From contig JAKSDO010000021.1 of the NCBI GenBank assembly GCA_022360055.1, forward strand, positions 35,890 to 99,889: a stretch of 64,000 nt of DNA, in the 5' to 3' direction. The notes under the pieces are model-generated. The model worked only from the letters and a program-made list of their open reading frames with translations, ran no database searches and had not been told where the DNA came from. Origin of the DNA: Cytophagales bacterium (lineage in GTDB: Bacteria; Bacteroidota; Bacteroidia; Cytophagales; Cyclobacteriaceae). Each line of letters begins with the position of its first letter. Position 1 is the stretch's first letter. Below are positions 1 through 7,847 of this stretch, in pieces. Position numbers and translations under genes: made by a program.

Positions 1-1170
1 AAAATCCGCGGAGGTTGGGGGCAAATCGGTAATGAGCGCAGCGGAGACGATTATCCGTATCAGGCAACTGTTGCGGTTGGCGCGCCCAACACGAGAGCGT
101 CATGGTATCGTGATTCCGATGGCGCCAATGCCATATTTGGCGGTGTGATTCATACGGGGGCGGTGTTCAACAGGATCGTGAATAAAGCCCTGAAGTGGGA
201 AACCACCACCACCAAAAACATTGCGCTTGACCTGGCTATGTTTGGCAATTCGGTGTTGCTGACGACGGATTTCTTTATTAAGGATACGGAAGGGATCATT
301 ACCGTACCTCCGATGCCTGCTTATTTTGGTCTACCAGCCTCCTACCAAAATGAATCGAATATCCGCAATACGGGCATAGAGATCGAGTTCACTTACAGAA
401 AAGAATTTGGTGAATTCAGCTTCGAGATTAGTCCGAATTACACATATATCAAAAATGAAATCATTACCCTAAGCGAAGCGGAAGATGCAGTAGATGCCAG
501 TATTGGCAAATCAAGAGTGGGAAGGCCTTACAGCACGCACAGTATCGGATGGATTGCCGACGGTATATTCCAAAACCAGGCAGAAGTAGATGCTCATGCA
601 TTTCAACAAACGGGCACCGCCCCTGGCGATATCAGATATAAGGACCTCAATGGGGACAATGTTATTGATGAAAAAGACAGGGATTGGATCGGTGTGGAGG
701 TTGCCCCTCATAACTATGGCGTAAGTATAATCATGGAATATAAAAACTTTGACCTGAATTTACTGGGTGTAGGTCAAATGGGAGGAGAGACACGTTGGAA
801 TCCGGGATTCAGTTATCATAACATGAAGCGCCCCTATGAGATCACCGGTGGATTTATCCGAAATAGGTGGCATGGTGAAGGAACAAGTAACTCATTGCCT
901 CGCTTGGTTTCCGGCGATCCCAATAATAATGAACGTTTTTCTACCCTGTATTTGGAATCGAGTGATTACTTCAGGATACAGAATATACAGCTTGGATATA
1001 ATTTCTCGAATGAGATTCTGAACAAACTGAAACTCTCCAGGCTGAGATTTTATGTAGCTGGTCAAAACCTCTTCACAATTACTAATTTTAATGGATACGA
1101 TCCGCAAACAGGCTATGGAGGATACCCTGTCCCCGCATCTGTTTACTTCGGACTTAATGTATCATTCTAA
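1..1170 (+). CDS. SusC-like TonB-dependent outer-membrane transporter, C-terminal part
   Basis: The reading frame is open from base 1, so the gene begins outside the window; 389 codons are visible. It encodes the end of a SusC/RagA-family TonB-dependent beta-barrel that imports ligands captured by the SusD partner. The visible part has the alternating strand pattern of the barrel, a GDIRYKDLNGDNVIDEKD-type calcium-loop segment common in SusC proteins, and the usual ending: an AGQNLFTITNFNGYDPQ segment followed by a terminal beta strand with a C-terminal aromatic residue (NVSF). The next gene, susD-like, starts 11 bases downstream. The plug, TonB box and signal peptide cannot be judged. The ligand is unknown, although the GH9-like gene downstream suggests a polysaccharide. 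Confidence 0.93.
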   Translation, partial: KIRGGWGQIGNERSGDDYPYQATVAVGAPNTRASWYRDSDGANAIFGGVIHTGAVFNRIVNKALKWETTTTKNIALDLAMFGNSVLLTTDFFIKDTEGIITVPPMPAYFGLPASYQNESNIRNTGIEIEFTYRKEFGEFSFEISPNYTYIKNEIITLSEAEDAVDASIGKSRVGRPYSTHSIGWIADGIFQNQAEVDAHAFQQTGTAPGDIRYKDLNGDNVIDEKDRDWIGVEVAPHNYGVSIIMEYKNFDLNLLGVGQMGGETRWNPGFSYHNMKRPYEITGGFIRNRWHGEGTSNSLPRLVSGDPNNNERFSTLYLESSDYFRIQNIQLGYNFSNEILNKLKLSRLRFYVAGQNLFTITNFNGYDPQTGYGGYPVPASVYFGLNVSF

Positions 1171-1181
1171 ACCGGAAAATT

Positions 1182-2681
1182 ATGAAAATCAAATATTTAA
1201 TAACAAGCATTACGATACTCCTTTATACGGGATGTAGCGATGAATTTCTGGATAAACAGCCTTATGGGGCAAGTTCTTCGGAATTGTTTTTTCAAACCGA
1301 GCAAGATGCGATTTTAGGAATAAATGCGGTATACGATGAAATGCAGGGATATAAAACGGCTGCTTATGAAACCAAAGCCAATGGCTATGACTGCCCGGGC
1401 CTGATGTGGGGGCAAAGCGTACGGGAACATTCCGATTTAACGAACCTGTTTGGGAAAATAAGGATTTTTACGATTACACCGGTCGACGGTGGGGTTGTCG
1501 GCGCTCTTTGGAACCGTTCTTATATTGGTATACAGCGGGTAAACCAGGTGATCGAAAATGTTCCGGCGATTGAGAATATGGATCAGGCACTACAGGAAAG
1601 GATCCTAGGGGAAGCCTACTTTTTGAGGGCGTATTTTTATCATTATCTGTATTTATGGTTTGGAGGAGTTCCGATCATTGACCGGCCTTTGGACCCGACG
1701 GATGAAGCGAGTTATGTGATTCCACGCGCCTCGAAAGAAGAGATGCTGAATTTTATCGCAGATGATTTGGTGGAAGCAGAAAAGCGATTACCCGAAAGCT
1801 ATACCGGCGAAGATGTCGGAAGGGCAACGGCCGGCGCTGCCAAGACCTTGTTGACCAAAGTATTGCTGTGGCAAAAGGATTATTCGTCGGCGCTCACAAA
1901 GATTAAAGAGGTTGAAGGTATGGGGTATGCCTTGGTCGACGACTATGCCAGCTTGTTTGACGGAACTAATGAAAATAGCAGCGAATCTGTTTTTGAGTTT
2001 CAGTTTGAGGCCATTGTAGGACAGGATGAAGGGTCAATACTCAGCCTGTTTTACGGACCTAATGGCGAAGGATTTGTACCGACCGGAGGTTGGGGTTGGG
2101 TAAGACCCTTACCGGATATGGTTGAAGAATATGAAGACGGAGATTCAAGGTTAACGGCAAGTGTATTTCAAATTGGAGATACATTTACCAAAGCTGACGG
2201 TACCGTTAAAGTTTTCCAGGATTTGGTGGGAGGGACCGGATATGCCGTCCGGAAATATGTTGTGGATCCTCCGACAGGGGCTACCGTAAGATTGAACTAC
2301 GGGCCTCAAAACTTTCATGAGATCCGCTATGCGGAGGTTATTCTTTTACATGCCGAAGCATTGTTGAGAAATGATCAAAAAGACCTGGCGATCGCAGAAA
2401 TCAATAGAATTAGGGCAAGACCAAGTGTAAACCTTCCGTTGCTTGACGCATCAGCAATGAGCATGGACGATGCATGGGATGCTCTTGTTCATGAATTCAG
2501 GGTTGAATTTGCGTTTGAAGCGAAATTCGGTTACGCTTTAAGGCGGTGGGGGATTGTCGATCAATTCCATGCGGAGAAAGGACTGACGGACTACGATCCG
2601 GATAAGCATAAGGTACTTCCAATCCCTCAGGACCAGATTGATTTCTCCAAAGGGACTTTGGAACAAAACCCGGGTTATTAA
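1182..2681 (+). CDS. SusD/RagB-like nutrient-binding lipoprotein
   Basis: This 499-residue protein is the surface-exposed ligand-binding lid of the SusC transporter just upstream. It has a short hydrophobic signal with a lipobox (LLYTGC, Cys at about residue 18), then the SusD opening SDEFLDKQPYG. Helical TPR-like blocks follow, including the family segments AEAYFLRAYFYHYLYLWFGG (as EAYFLRAYFYHYLYLWFGG at about 145-163) and a C-terminal RWG...KHKVLPIPQDQI...LEQNPGY ending. Length and ending are typical of RagB/SusD. The 11-base spacing to the SusC gene indicates co-transcription, and a hairpin terminator follows directly. Confidence 0.95.
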   Translation: MKIKYLITSITILLYTGCSDEFLDKQPYGASSSELFFQTEQDAILGINAVYDEMQGYKTAAYETKANGYDCPGLMWGQSVREHSDLTNLFGKIRIFTITPVDGGVVGALWNRSYIGIQRVNQVIENVPAIENMDQALQERILGEAYFLRAYFYHYLYLWFGGVPIIDRPLDPTDEASYVIPRASKEEMLNFIADDLVEAEKRLPESYTGEDVGRATAGAAKTLLTKVLLWQKDYSSALTKIKEVEGMGYALVDDYASLFDGTNENSSESVFEFQFEAIVGQDEGSILSLFYGPNGEGFVPTGGWGWVRPLPDMVEEYEDGDSRLTASVFQIGDTFTKADGTVKVFQDLVGGTGYAVRKYVVDPPTGATVRLNYGPQNFHEIRYAEVILLHAEALLRNDQKDLAIAEINRIRARPSVNLPLLDASAMSMDDAWDALVHEFRVEFAFEAKFGYALRRWGIVDQFHAEKGLTDYDPDKHKVLPIPQDQIDFSKGTLEQNPGY

Positions 2682-2701
2682 TGCAATTAAAATCTCGTAA
2701 C

Positions 2702-2736
2702 AAAAAGAAGTGCCAGGGCGAGGTACTTCTTTTTGT
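2702..2736 (+). terminator. Rho-independent terminator after susD-like gene
   Basis: AAAAAGAAGTGCC and GGTACTTCTTTTT form an almost perfect inverted repeat (one G-T pair) around a 7-base loop, ending in a T run. It lies between the SusD gene and the GH9-like gene. It covers the ATG at 2710, so that ATG is not a believable start for the next gene. It may end most SusCD transcripts and lower expression of the gene behind it. Confidence 0.7.
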
Positions 2737-2754
2737 ATTTTAAAATTCCTCAAT

Positions 2755-4512
2755 ATGAAAATAACAGTAATTATTCCTTTTTTGGTGATTTCCTTAATTG
2801 TTCACGCTCTTGCTTCCGATGAATCGGGAGAGTTGAATGGCAGCATATTATATACCCGGATAGGCTATGATCTGGATTCCGACAAACGGATTATTATCAG
2901 GAGCAAATCGGAAGGCTATATTGAGGGCACAACCAGTTTTGAGCTTTTTAATGAGGACGGTAAAGTGGTCTTTTCAGGTAAGGTGGTGCCATGGGGAAGA
3001 AAATGGAATGAATTCTGGTGGATCGCCGACTTCAGCGAATTTGTGAATTCCGGAGTTTATACGTGTTCCGTAAAAATTACGGATGGCCTGAAATTGGAGA
3101 CAAAGCCATTTAAAATATCATCTGACCTGCTGTGGAATGATACGTGGGAAACCGTTGCCATAGAACAATTGGAAGGCCGTGTGGAATTAAGGAAGAAGAA
3201 TTATACAAAGCACGGACCGGCTCATGCGGAAGGAGGGGGATGGCAGGATTGCGGGGGTTATCTGAGGGAGGTGAACAGTCATGCAACGATGCTTAACGGA
3301 TTGTTTGACGTGCTTGAATTTTCGGGAGACAGAATTGACCAGGATGAAAAAGAAGAAATCATGAGTCAGATGATTATTGGGCTGGACTATATCGCATTTT
3401 GTCAGGATAAAGCGGCAGAGCTTGGAAAAGGTGAGGGGGCAATTATACACGAATGGCCCAAACATACGAATGTAATTACAGGCGATGTGATTAAAGGTGC
3501 GTTATGCTTTGCCAGGGCGGCAAAGGTATTCGAATCTGCAAATTCAGAAAAAGCAAAAGAGTATCTGGAGCGAGCCCAAAAATCATTCAGTTTTATGGAT
3601 AAAAATGGGCCGATTCACCACAGCGGCGGAACCGATTTCCATGGAACCGTACAACCCGATGATGGATTCAACCCAGTCATCCACGGTGCCCCGAAAGGTT
3701 TTGTCCGCCCTGTAGAGTGGAAGACCCGTGACCTCGTTATGATGTCCTGGGCTGCCCTGGAACTTTCCGGGGAAGAACCCTACAAAGAAAAAGCAATTGC
3801 TTATGCAAAGCAGGTCATCGACCGGCAAATCAGCAAAAATGAACCGGAAGGCGATTTTTACGGACATTTCAAAGCGTATGCCTCAGCCGGGCATACGGAA
3901 AAAGCCTGGGAACACCATCATATGGGGTATGATGCTGGAGCTACCTTTCCTCACTACATTATTCCAATAATTCAATTAACACAAAAATACCCCGACCATC
4001 CGGATCAAAAGAAATGGGGCCAGGCCATAAAAGATTTTGCTTATGGATATTTTCTGCCCGCCTGCTCGGATAATCCGTTTTACTTGCTGCCAATGGGATA
4101 TTATAAGGATGAAGGCCTGCTTGTGTTTAGCGGACTGTGGCATGGAATGAATGGCGCTTATGGTTCAGCGGCGGCGCTTGCCCTTGAATTATGGAATTTT
4201 ACCGGCGACGAGAAATTTAAAAGTATTGCAACCGGAAACCTGCAGTGGATTGCCGGATTAAATTCGGGAATTGAAGAAGATGGGACATATGTATCGAAGA
4301 GCATGATCTATGGTCTCGGCGATGAATTTATCGGGAGTTGGACTAAAATTCCCGGAACAATTTGTAATGGTTTTGAATCGGACCGGCAGTTTCATGTGGA
4401 GGCTCCTAAAAAATCAACCGATGGGCCGAATGTCTTTACCGACGAAGGTTGGATCACCCATTCGGGAGGTTGGCTCAGCGCCATTAGCCGTTTGAATAAG
4501 CCCCCAAAATAG
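2755..4512 (+). CDS. GH9-like six-hairpin glycosidase with N-terminal Ig-like domain
   Basis: From the ATG at 2755 the protein has 585 residues and a clear signal peptide (MKITVIIPFLVISLIVHALAS). An ATG 45 bases upstream would keep the frame but lies inside the terminator hairpin. Residues about 30-125 look like the Ig-like cellulase N-terminal domain, with the typical opening LYTRIGYDLDSDKR. Residues about 130-575 look like a GH9 (alpha/alpha)6 barrel. The GH9 nucleophile-side motif normally reads GGWxDAGD; here it is GGWQDCGGY, with Asp165 kept but the second Asp, the usual catalytic base, replaced by Gly168. The region DEGWITHSGGW near the C terminus keeps the probable acid, Glu564. It may therefore be an altered-mechanism enzyme or a binding protein. 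Context suggests glycan breakdown together with the SusCD pair. Confidence 0.82.
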   Translation: MKITVIIPFLVISLIVHALASDESGELNGSILYTRIGYDLDSDKRIIIRSKSEGYIEGTTSFELFNEDGKVVFSGKVVPWGRKWNEFWWIADFSEFVNSGVYTCSVKITDGLKLETKPFKISSDLLWNDTWETVAIEQLEGRVELRKKNYTKHGPAHAEGGGWQDCGGYLREVNSHATMLNGLFDVLEFSGDRIDQDEKEEIMSQMIIGLDYIAFCQDKAAELGKGEGAIIHEWPKHTNVITGDVIKGALCFARAAKVFESANSEKAKEYLERAQKSFSFMDKNGPIHHSGGTDFHGTVQPDDGFNPVIHGAPKGFVRPVEWKTRDLVMMSWAALELSGEEPYKEKAIAYAKQVIDRQISKNEPEGDFYGHFKAYASAGHTEKAWEHHHMGYDAGATFPHYIIPIIQLTQKYPDHPDQKKWGQAIKDFAYGYFLPACSDNPFYLLPMGYYKDEGLLVFSGLWHGMNGAYGSAAALALELWNFTGDEKFKSIATGNLQWIAGLNSGIEEDGTYVSKSMIYGLGDEFIGSWTKIPGTICNGFESDRQFHVEAPKKSTDGPNVFTDEGWITHSGGWLSAISRLNKPPK

Positions 4513-4640
4513 GAACGATTAAAACACCGTTAATAGCTCTTTGAATTGAATGAAGGTCAGGTAAAGAGCGTATAAATATTCAATATCCGGGATTAATCCG
4601 CTCGCCCGCGTAGCAAATGCGTGCCGGTTATGGCCAATTA

Positions 4641-4751
4641 TTGGAATAGCTATTCTCTTGTTCCCGGAGCGGAACTTAGTTCCGTGTCGAAGCCGGAGGG
4701 AGGGACTTACATGTCAGGAAATGCTGCGAAGCCGCGGAAGTAACTTCCGCT
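4641..4751 (+). repeat. 111-base direct repeat, copy A
   Basis: The copy begins TTGGAATAGCTATTCTC and ends in the palindrome GCGGAAGTAACTTCCGC. It differs from copy B (4961-5071) at seven positions by eye. It contains an internal small hairpin CGGAAC-TTA-GTTCCG that is partly disrupted in copy B. Confidence 0.9.
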
Positions 4752-4855
4752 TTAGTGTGGGGAAAAAGCTGCTGAAGTAACTTCTGCATTCGTGGGAGAC
4801 TGATTGTCTTGTTCACGCAGACAAGCCGATCCATCCTGTCTCAGCTTTTTTATAC

Positions 4856-4951
4856 TGTCATCTCGACGTCCGGAGAGATCTGGCTTATTCGTGGTGTCCT
4901 GGTGTCGATTAAATCAGATTTCTCACTCCGTTCGAAATGGCACTTTTTACT
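4856..4951 (+). repeat. Dispersed repeat family 1, copy 1
   Basis: Starts TGTCATCTCGACGTCCGGAG and runs through CTTATTCGTGGTG to ATCAGATTTCTCAC and CACTTTTTACT. The reverse complement recurs at 49565-49659 with long identical stretches. No reading frame is conserved between copies, which suggests a non-coding mobile or REP-like element. Confidence 0.85.
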
Positions 4952-4960
4952 TAACACTTC

Positions 4961-5071
4961 TTGGAATAGCTATTCTCTTGTTCCCGGAGCGAAACTTGGT
5001 TCCGTGCCAAAGCTGGAGGGAGGGACTTACATGTCAGGAAATGCCGCGAAGTCGCGGAAGTAACTTCCGCT
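4961..5071 (+). repeat. 111-base direct repeat, copy B
   Basis: Second copy of the element at 4641-4751, same orientation, same length, with seven substitutions. A dispersed repeat unit (4856-4951) lies immediately before it, so the block is a composite of at least two repeat families. Confidence 0.9.
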
Positions 5072-5266
5072 CTATACATAGACGACATAATGGTGGAAGA
5101 CTTTGCCTGTCCGGGAATGATATGGGAAAGCCGCGGAAGTAACTTCCGCTCTAGTGTTGGAAACAAGTAATTTCTGCTTTAGTCTTGGGGCCAATTATGG
5201 GAAGTCTTGTATCCGGAAACGACCGGAATACCGGCGCCGGATCGAACAGGTTTCCCGCACGACCGG

Positions 5267-6412
5267 TCAGACGACGACCATCGAACGGTCAATTTCCTCC
5301 GCCCATTTCAATAAGCCTCCTTTAAGGTTAAATACATTTTCAAATCCACGACTTACCAGCATCTTCACAGCTTTCCCGCTGCGTGTGCCACTGCGGCAAA
5401 TTACAATGTTTTTTTCCGCGGAGCTGATTTCGTGCAGTCGATCCCCTAAGGTGCCGAGCGGCAATAAAATTCCACCCAGATTGCCTGCTTCAAATTCGTG
5501 GGGTTCCCGTACATCAATGATCCGGACTTGTCCGGATTGGTTTTTAAGCAAAGCATGAAGCGCTTTTGCCGTGATCTCCGGGATGTCATCGGAGTTCAAA
5601 ACGCCACAAAAGTCTTCATAATCAATCAACTCGGTGATCGGCTGAACATCCGGGTTTTTGCTGATCTTCATAATGCGTGTTTCAAAACTTAATGCATCGA
5701 AAACAAACAACTTCCCGGCCAGAGGGGCTCCGACGCCGGTAAGGACCTTGATCACCTCGCTTGCCTGGAAACTTCCGATGATTCCCGGAAGAACTCCGAG
5801 AACACCACCTTCGGCACAGTTCGGAACCAATCCGGGAGGTGGCGGCGTTGGAAAAATATCCCTGTACTGAGGACCGGTCGATCCGTCTTCATATTGGAAA
5901 TTAAATACCGAGACCTGTCCCTCAAATCTGAAAATCGAGCCGTGAACATTGGTTTTATTCAAAAGTACGCAAGCGTCGTTTACCAAATAACGGGTGGGAA
6001 AATTATCTGTCCCGTCGGCGACGACATCGTAATCTTTCAGGATATCCATTGCATTCCGGGAGGTAAGTTTGGTTTCGTACAACCGGAATTCAATATGCGG
6101 GTTGAGTCTTGAAAGCTTTTGAATGGCAACTTTTGCTTTGGATTTGCCAACATCATCTTCGGTAAACAAAACCTGCCTTTGCAGGTTCGAAACGTCGACA
6201 ACATCAAAATCGACAATTCCGATCGTCCCGACTCCGGCAGCGGTCAGATACAATAGCATCGGGCAGCCGAGCCCGCCTGCCCCGACAACGAGCACCTTTG
6301 ATTTTTTTAACTTGCGTTGTCCCCGGATATTGAACTCCGGAAGGACCAGATGCCGGCTGTACCTTTGTAACTCTTCCTTTGAAAATTGAAAACCGTCCAT
6401 ATCCGATGCCAC
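5267..6412 (-). CDS. ThiF/MoeB-like E1 adenylyltransferase fused to rhodanese
   Basis: This 381-residue cytoplasmic protein has an E1-like adenylating domain (about 10-260; nucleotide motif GAGGLG at 44-49, VADGTDNF at 131-138) and a C-terminal rhodanese domain (about 280-375; active-site loop CRSGTRSG, Cys339). Such MoeB/MoeZ proteins activate the Gly-Gly end of MoaD/ThiS-like sulfur carriers and load sulfur on it. The conserved Cys199 (VPNCAEGG) is present. The two CxxC pairs that bind zinc in E. coli MoeB are absent: QYRD at 182-185 replaces the first, and no Cys pair follows residue 240. It lies 46 bases downstream of the LhgO gene on the same strand. No carrier gene is adjacent; one lies at 17874-18146. 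Confidence 0.92.
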   Translation of the reverse strand: MASDMDGFQFSKEELQRYSRHLVLPEFNIRGQRKLKKSKVLVVGAGGLGCPMLLYLTAAGVGTIGIVDFDVVDVSNLQRQVLFTEDDVGKSKAKVAIQKLSRLNPHIEFRLYETKLTSRNAMDILKDYDVVADGTDNFPTRYLVNDACVLLNKTNVHGSIFRFEGQVSVFNFQYEDGSTGPQYRDIFPTPPPPGLVPNCAEGGVLGVLPGIIGSFQASEVIKVLTGVGAPLAGKLFVFDALSFETRIMKISKNPDVQPITELIDYEDFCGVLNSDDIPEITAKALHALLKNQSGQVRIIDVREPHEFEAGNLGGILLPLGTLGDRLHEISSAEKNIVICRSGTRSGKAVKMLVSRGFENVFNLKGGLLKWAEEIDRSMVVV

Positions 6413-6458
6413 GACAATTTATAAATAATGAACCGGATAACAGATAAAATAGTTTCGG

Positions 6459-7655
6459 TTAATTAAGCCTTTTTAAAGCCAGCTCCGACACCGTATTTCC
6501 TATGGACAAGGATGAGGTCGCAGCGGGAGAAGGAGCATTGCATACGTTCACCGCAAATTCATTTTCATAGATCAGAAAATCATCGCTGAGCGCTCCGGAC
6601 CTTTCGCATGCCTGGGCGCGTATTCCGGCGCCGCCGGTCTCAAGATCTCCTTTTTGAATTTCGGGAATTAACTGTTGCAGCGCTTTGGTAAACGCGCGTT
6701 TGGAAAACGAGCGGTACATTTCTCCGAACCCGGTGGACCAGTATTTTGAAGCCACCTTCTGAAACCCTGGCCAAAGAAGGATCTCCGCCAGCTCCGGAAA
6801 ATCTATATGAAGCTTTTTGTAACCCTCCCGGGCAAAAGCTAAAACAGCATTGGGGCCCGCCTCGATACCTCCGTTGATCATTCTTGTAAAATGCACGCCC
6901 AGAAACGGGAAGGCCGGATCCGGAACCGGATATATTAAATGGTTTACGAGGTATTGCTTCTCTTTCTTGATTTTATAGTATTCTCCACGGAACGGAATGA
7001 TCTTCACATTTACATTTTGCCCTGTCATTTTTGCTACCTTGTCGGAATACAAACCGGCGCAATTGACGAGCAGTTTACATTCGTAGGACGATTCGGATGT
7101 TTCTACGACGACGGAGTTTTTGCCGGGTACGATCTTCAAAACTTTTTCATTCGTATGAATTTCCCCGCCAAGCTTTTTTATGTTTTCCGCATACTTTAAA
7201 GAAACCTCTTTAAAATCGATGATCCCGGTTTCCGGAACTTTGATCCCTTTGATCCCATTGACATAAGGCTCGATCTCTTTTAATTCTTCCTCCGAGATTT
7301 TTTTTATTCCTTTTAAACCATTCTGATTTCCACGCTCGTACAAATTTTCCAGCGCGTTTAATTGCCTTTCATTTGTTGCAACGATGACCTTACCGCACAA
7401 TTCGTACCGGATATTCTCCCGATCGCAGAATTCGATGAGTTGCCGGTATCCCTCTCTGCAGTTTACGGCTTTTAAGCTTCCGGGTTTATAGTAGATCCCC
7501 GAGTGAATGACTCCGCTGTTATTCCCGGTTTGATGCGCGCTTAGTTCCGATTCCTTTTCAAGTAACAATAGATTTGTTCCAGGTTTTTTCTCAAGAATTT
7601 TCAGGGCAGTTGCTAAACCTACTATTCCGCCCCCGATAATGATTACCTCTGGCAT
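6459..7655 (-). CDS. lhgO: L-2-hydroxyglutarate oxidase (FAD-dependent)
   Basis: This 398-residue FAD oxidoreductase of the DAO family oxidises L-2-hydroxyglutarate to 2-oxoglutarate, removing a by-product of central metabolism. The N terminus has the dinucleotide-binding fold MPEVIIIGGGIVGLATA, followed by the LhgO-typical segment TGNNSGVIHSGIYYKPGSLKA (starting at about residue 43) that binds FAD and substrate. The C-terminal part has GAGIRAQ and a final FAD contact region ending NTVSEL. Length matches the family. It is transcribed away from the CoA-transferase gene at 7848 and likely together with the E1-rhodanese gene downstream. Confidence 0.93.
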   Translation of the reverse strand: MPEVIIIGGGIVGLATALKILEKKPGTNLLLLEKESELSAHQTGNNSGVIHSGIYYKPGSLKAVNCREGYRQLIEFCDRENIRYELCGKVIVATNERQLNALENLYERGNQNGLKGIKKISEEELKEIEPYVNGIKGIKVPETGIIDFKEVSLKYAENIKKLGGEIHTNEKVLKIVPGKNSVVVETSESSYECKLLVNCAGLYSDKVAKMTGQNVNVKIIPFRGEYYKIKKEKQYLVNHLIYPVPDPAFPFLGVHFTRMINGGIEAGPNAVLAFAREGYKKLHIDFPELAEILLWPGFQKVASKYWSTGFGEMYRSFSKRAFTKALQQLIPEIQKGDLETGGAGIRAQACERSGALSDDFLIYENEFAVNVCNAPSPAATSSLSIGNTVSELALKRLN

Positions 7656-7847
7656 ACCGATATTTTTATTTTAAGATGACGCTAATTTATTAGAAATCTT
7701 TTTGGCTTTTCTAGAATTTCCGGGCGAAATTAATCAATTTTTCAATATTTTTTAAAACATGATAATTCTCATATTATCTGGAACGGAAAACGAGTACTTT
7801 CGCGGCTGAAAATTTGAATCACATCACCATTAATATTTGTTTCCGAA

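Larger units (their letters stand above)
4734..5177. repeat. Five palindromic units, consensus GCGGAAGTAACTTCCGC
   Basis: Three exact copies lie at 4734-4750, 5054-5070 and 5133-5149. A variant GCTGAAGTAACTTCTGC lies at 4771-4787, and a decayed copy (ACAAGTAATTTCTGC) at about 5163-5177. Each unit is an 8-base perfect stem around one base, often followed by a TCTAGTGT/TTTAGTGT tail. This is the form of REP-type palindromes, and the non-exact copies keep the pairing in the stem. Confidence 0.8.
4513..5266. repeat. Non-coding repeat-rich intergenic block
   Basis: These 754 bases lie between the convergent GH9-like and ThiF-rhodanese genes and hold no convincing gene. They contain a 111-base direct repeat (4641-4751 and 4961-5071), five palindromic GCGGAAGTAACTTCCGC-type units, and one copy of a dispersed element whose inverted partner is near 49.6 kb. 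A weak hairpin (GCTCTTT/AAAGAGC, 4536-4569) follows the GH9-like gene and may aid termination. Open frames across the block simply read through the repeats. Confidence 0.8.

Noticed and set aside
4804..5142. Overlapping frames in the repeat block
   Set aside because: They run through the direct repeats and palindromes; the reading frame is not shared between copies.
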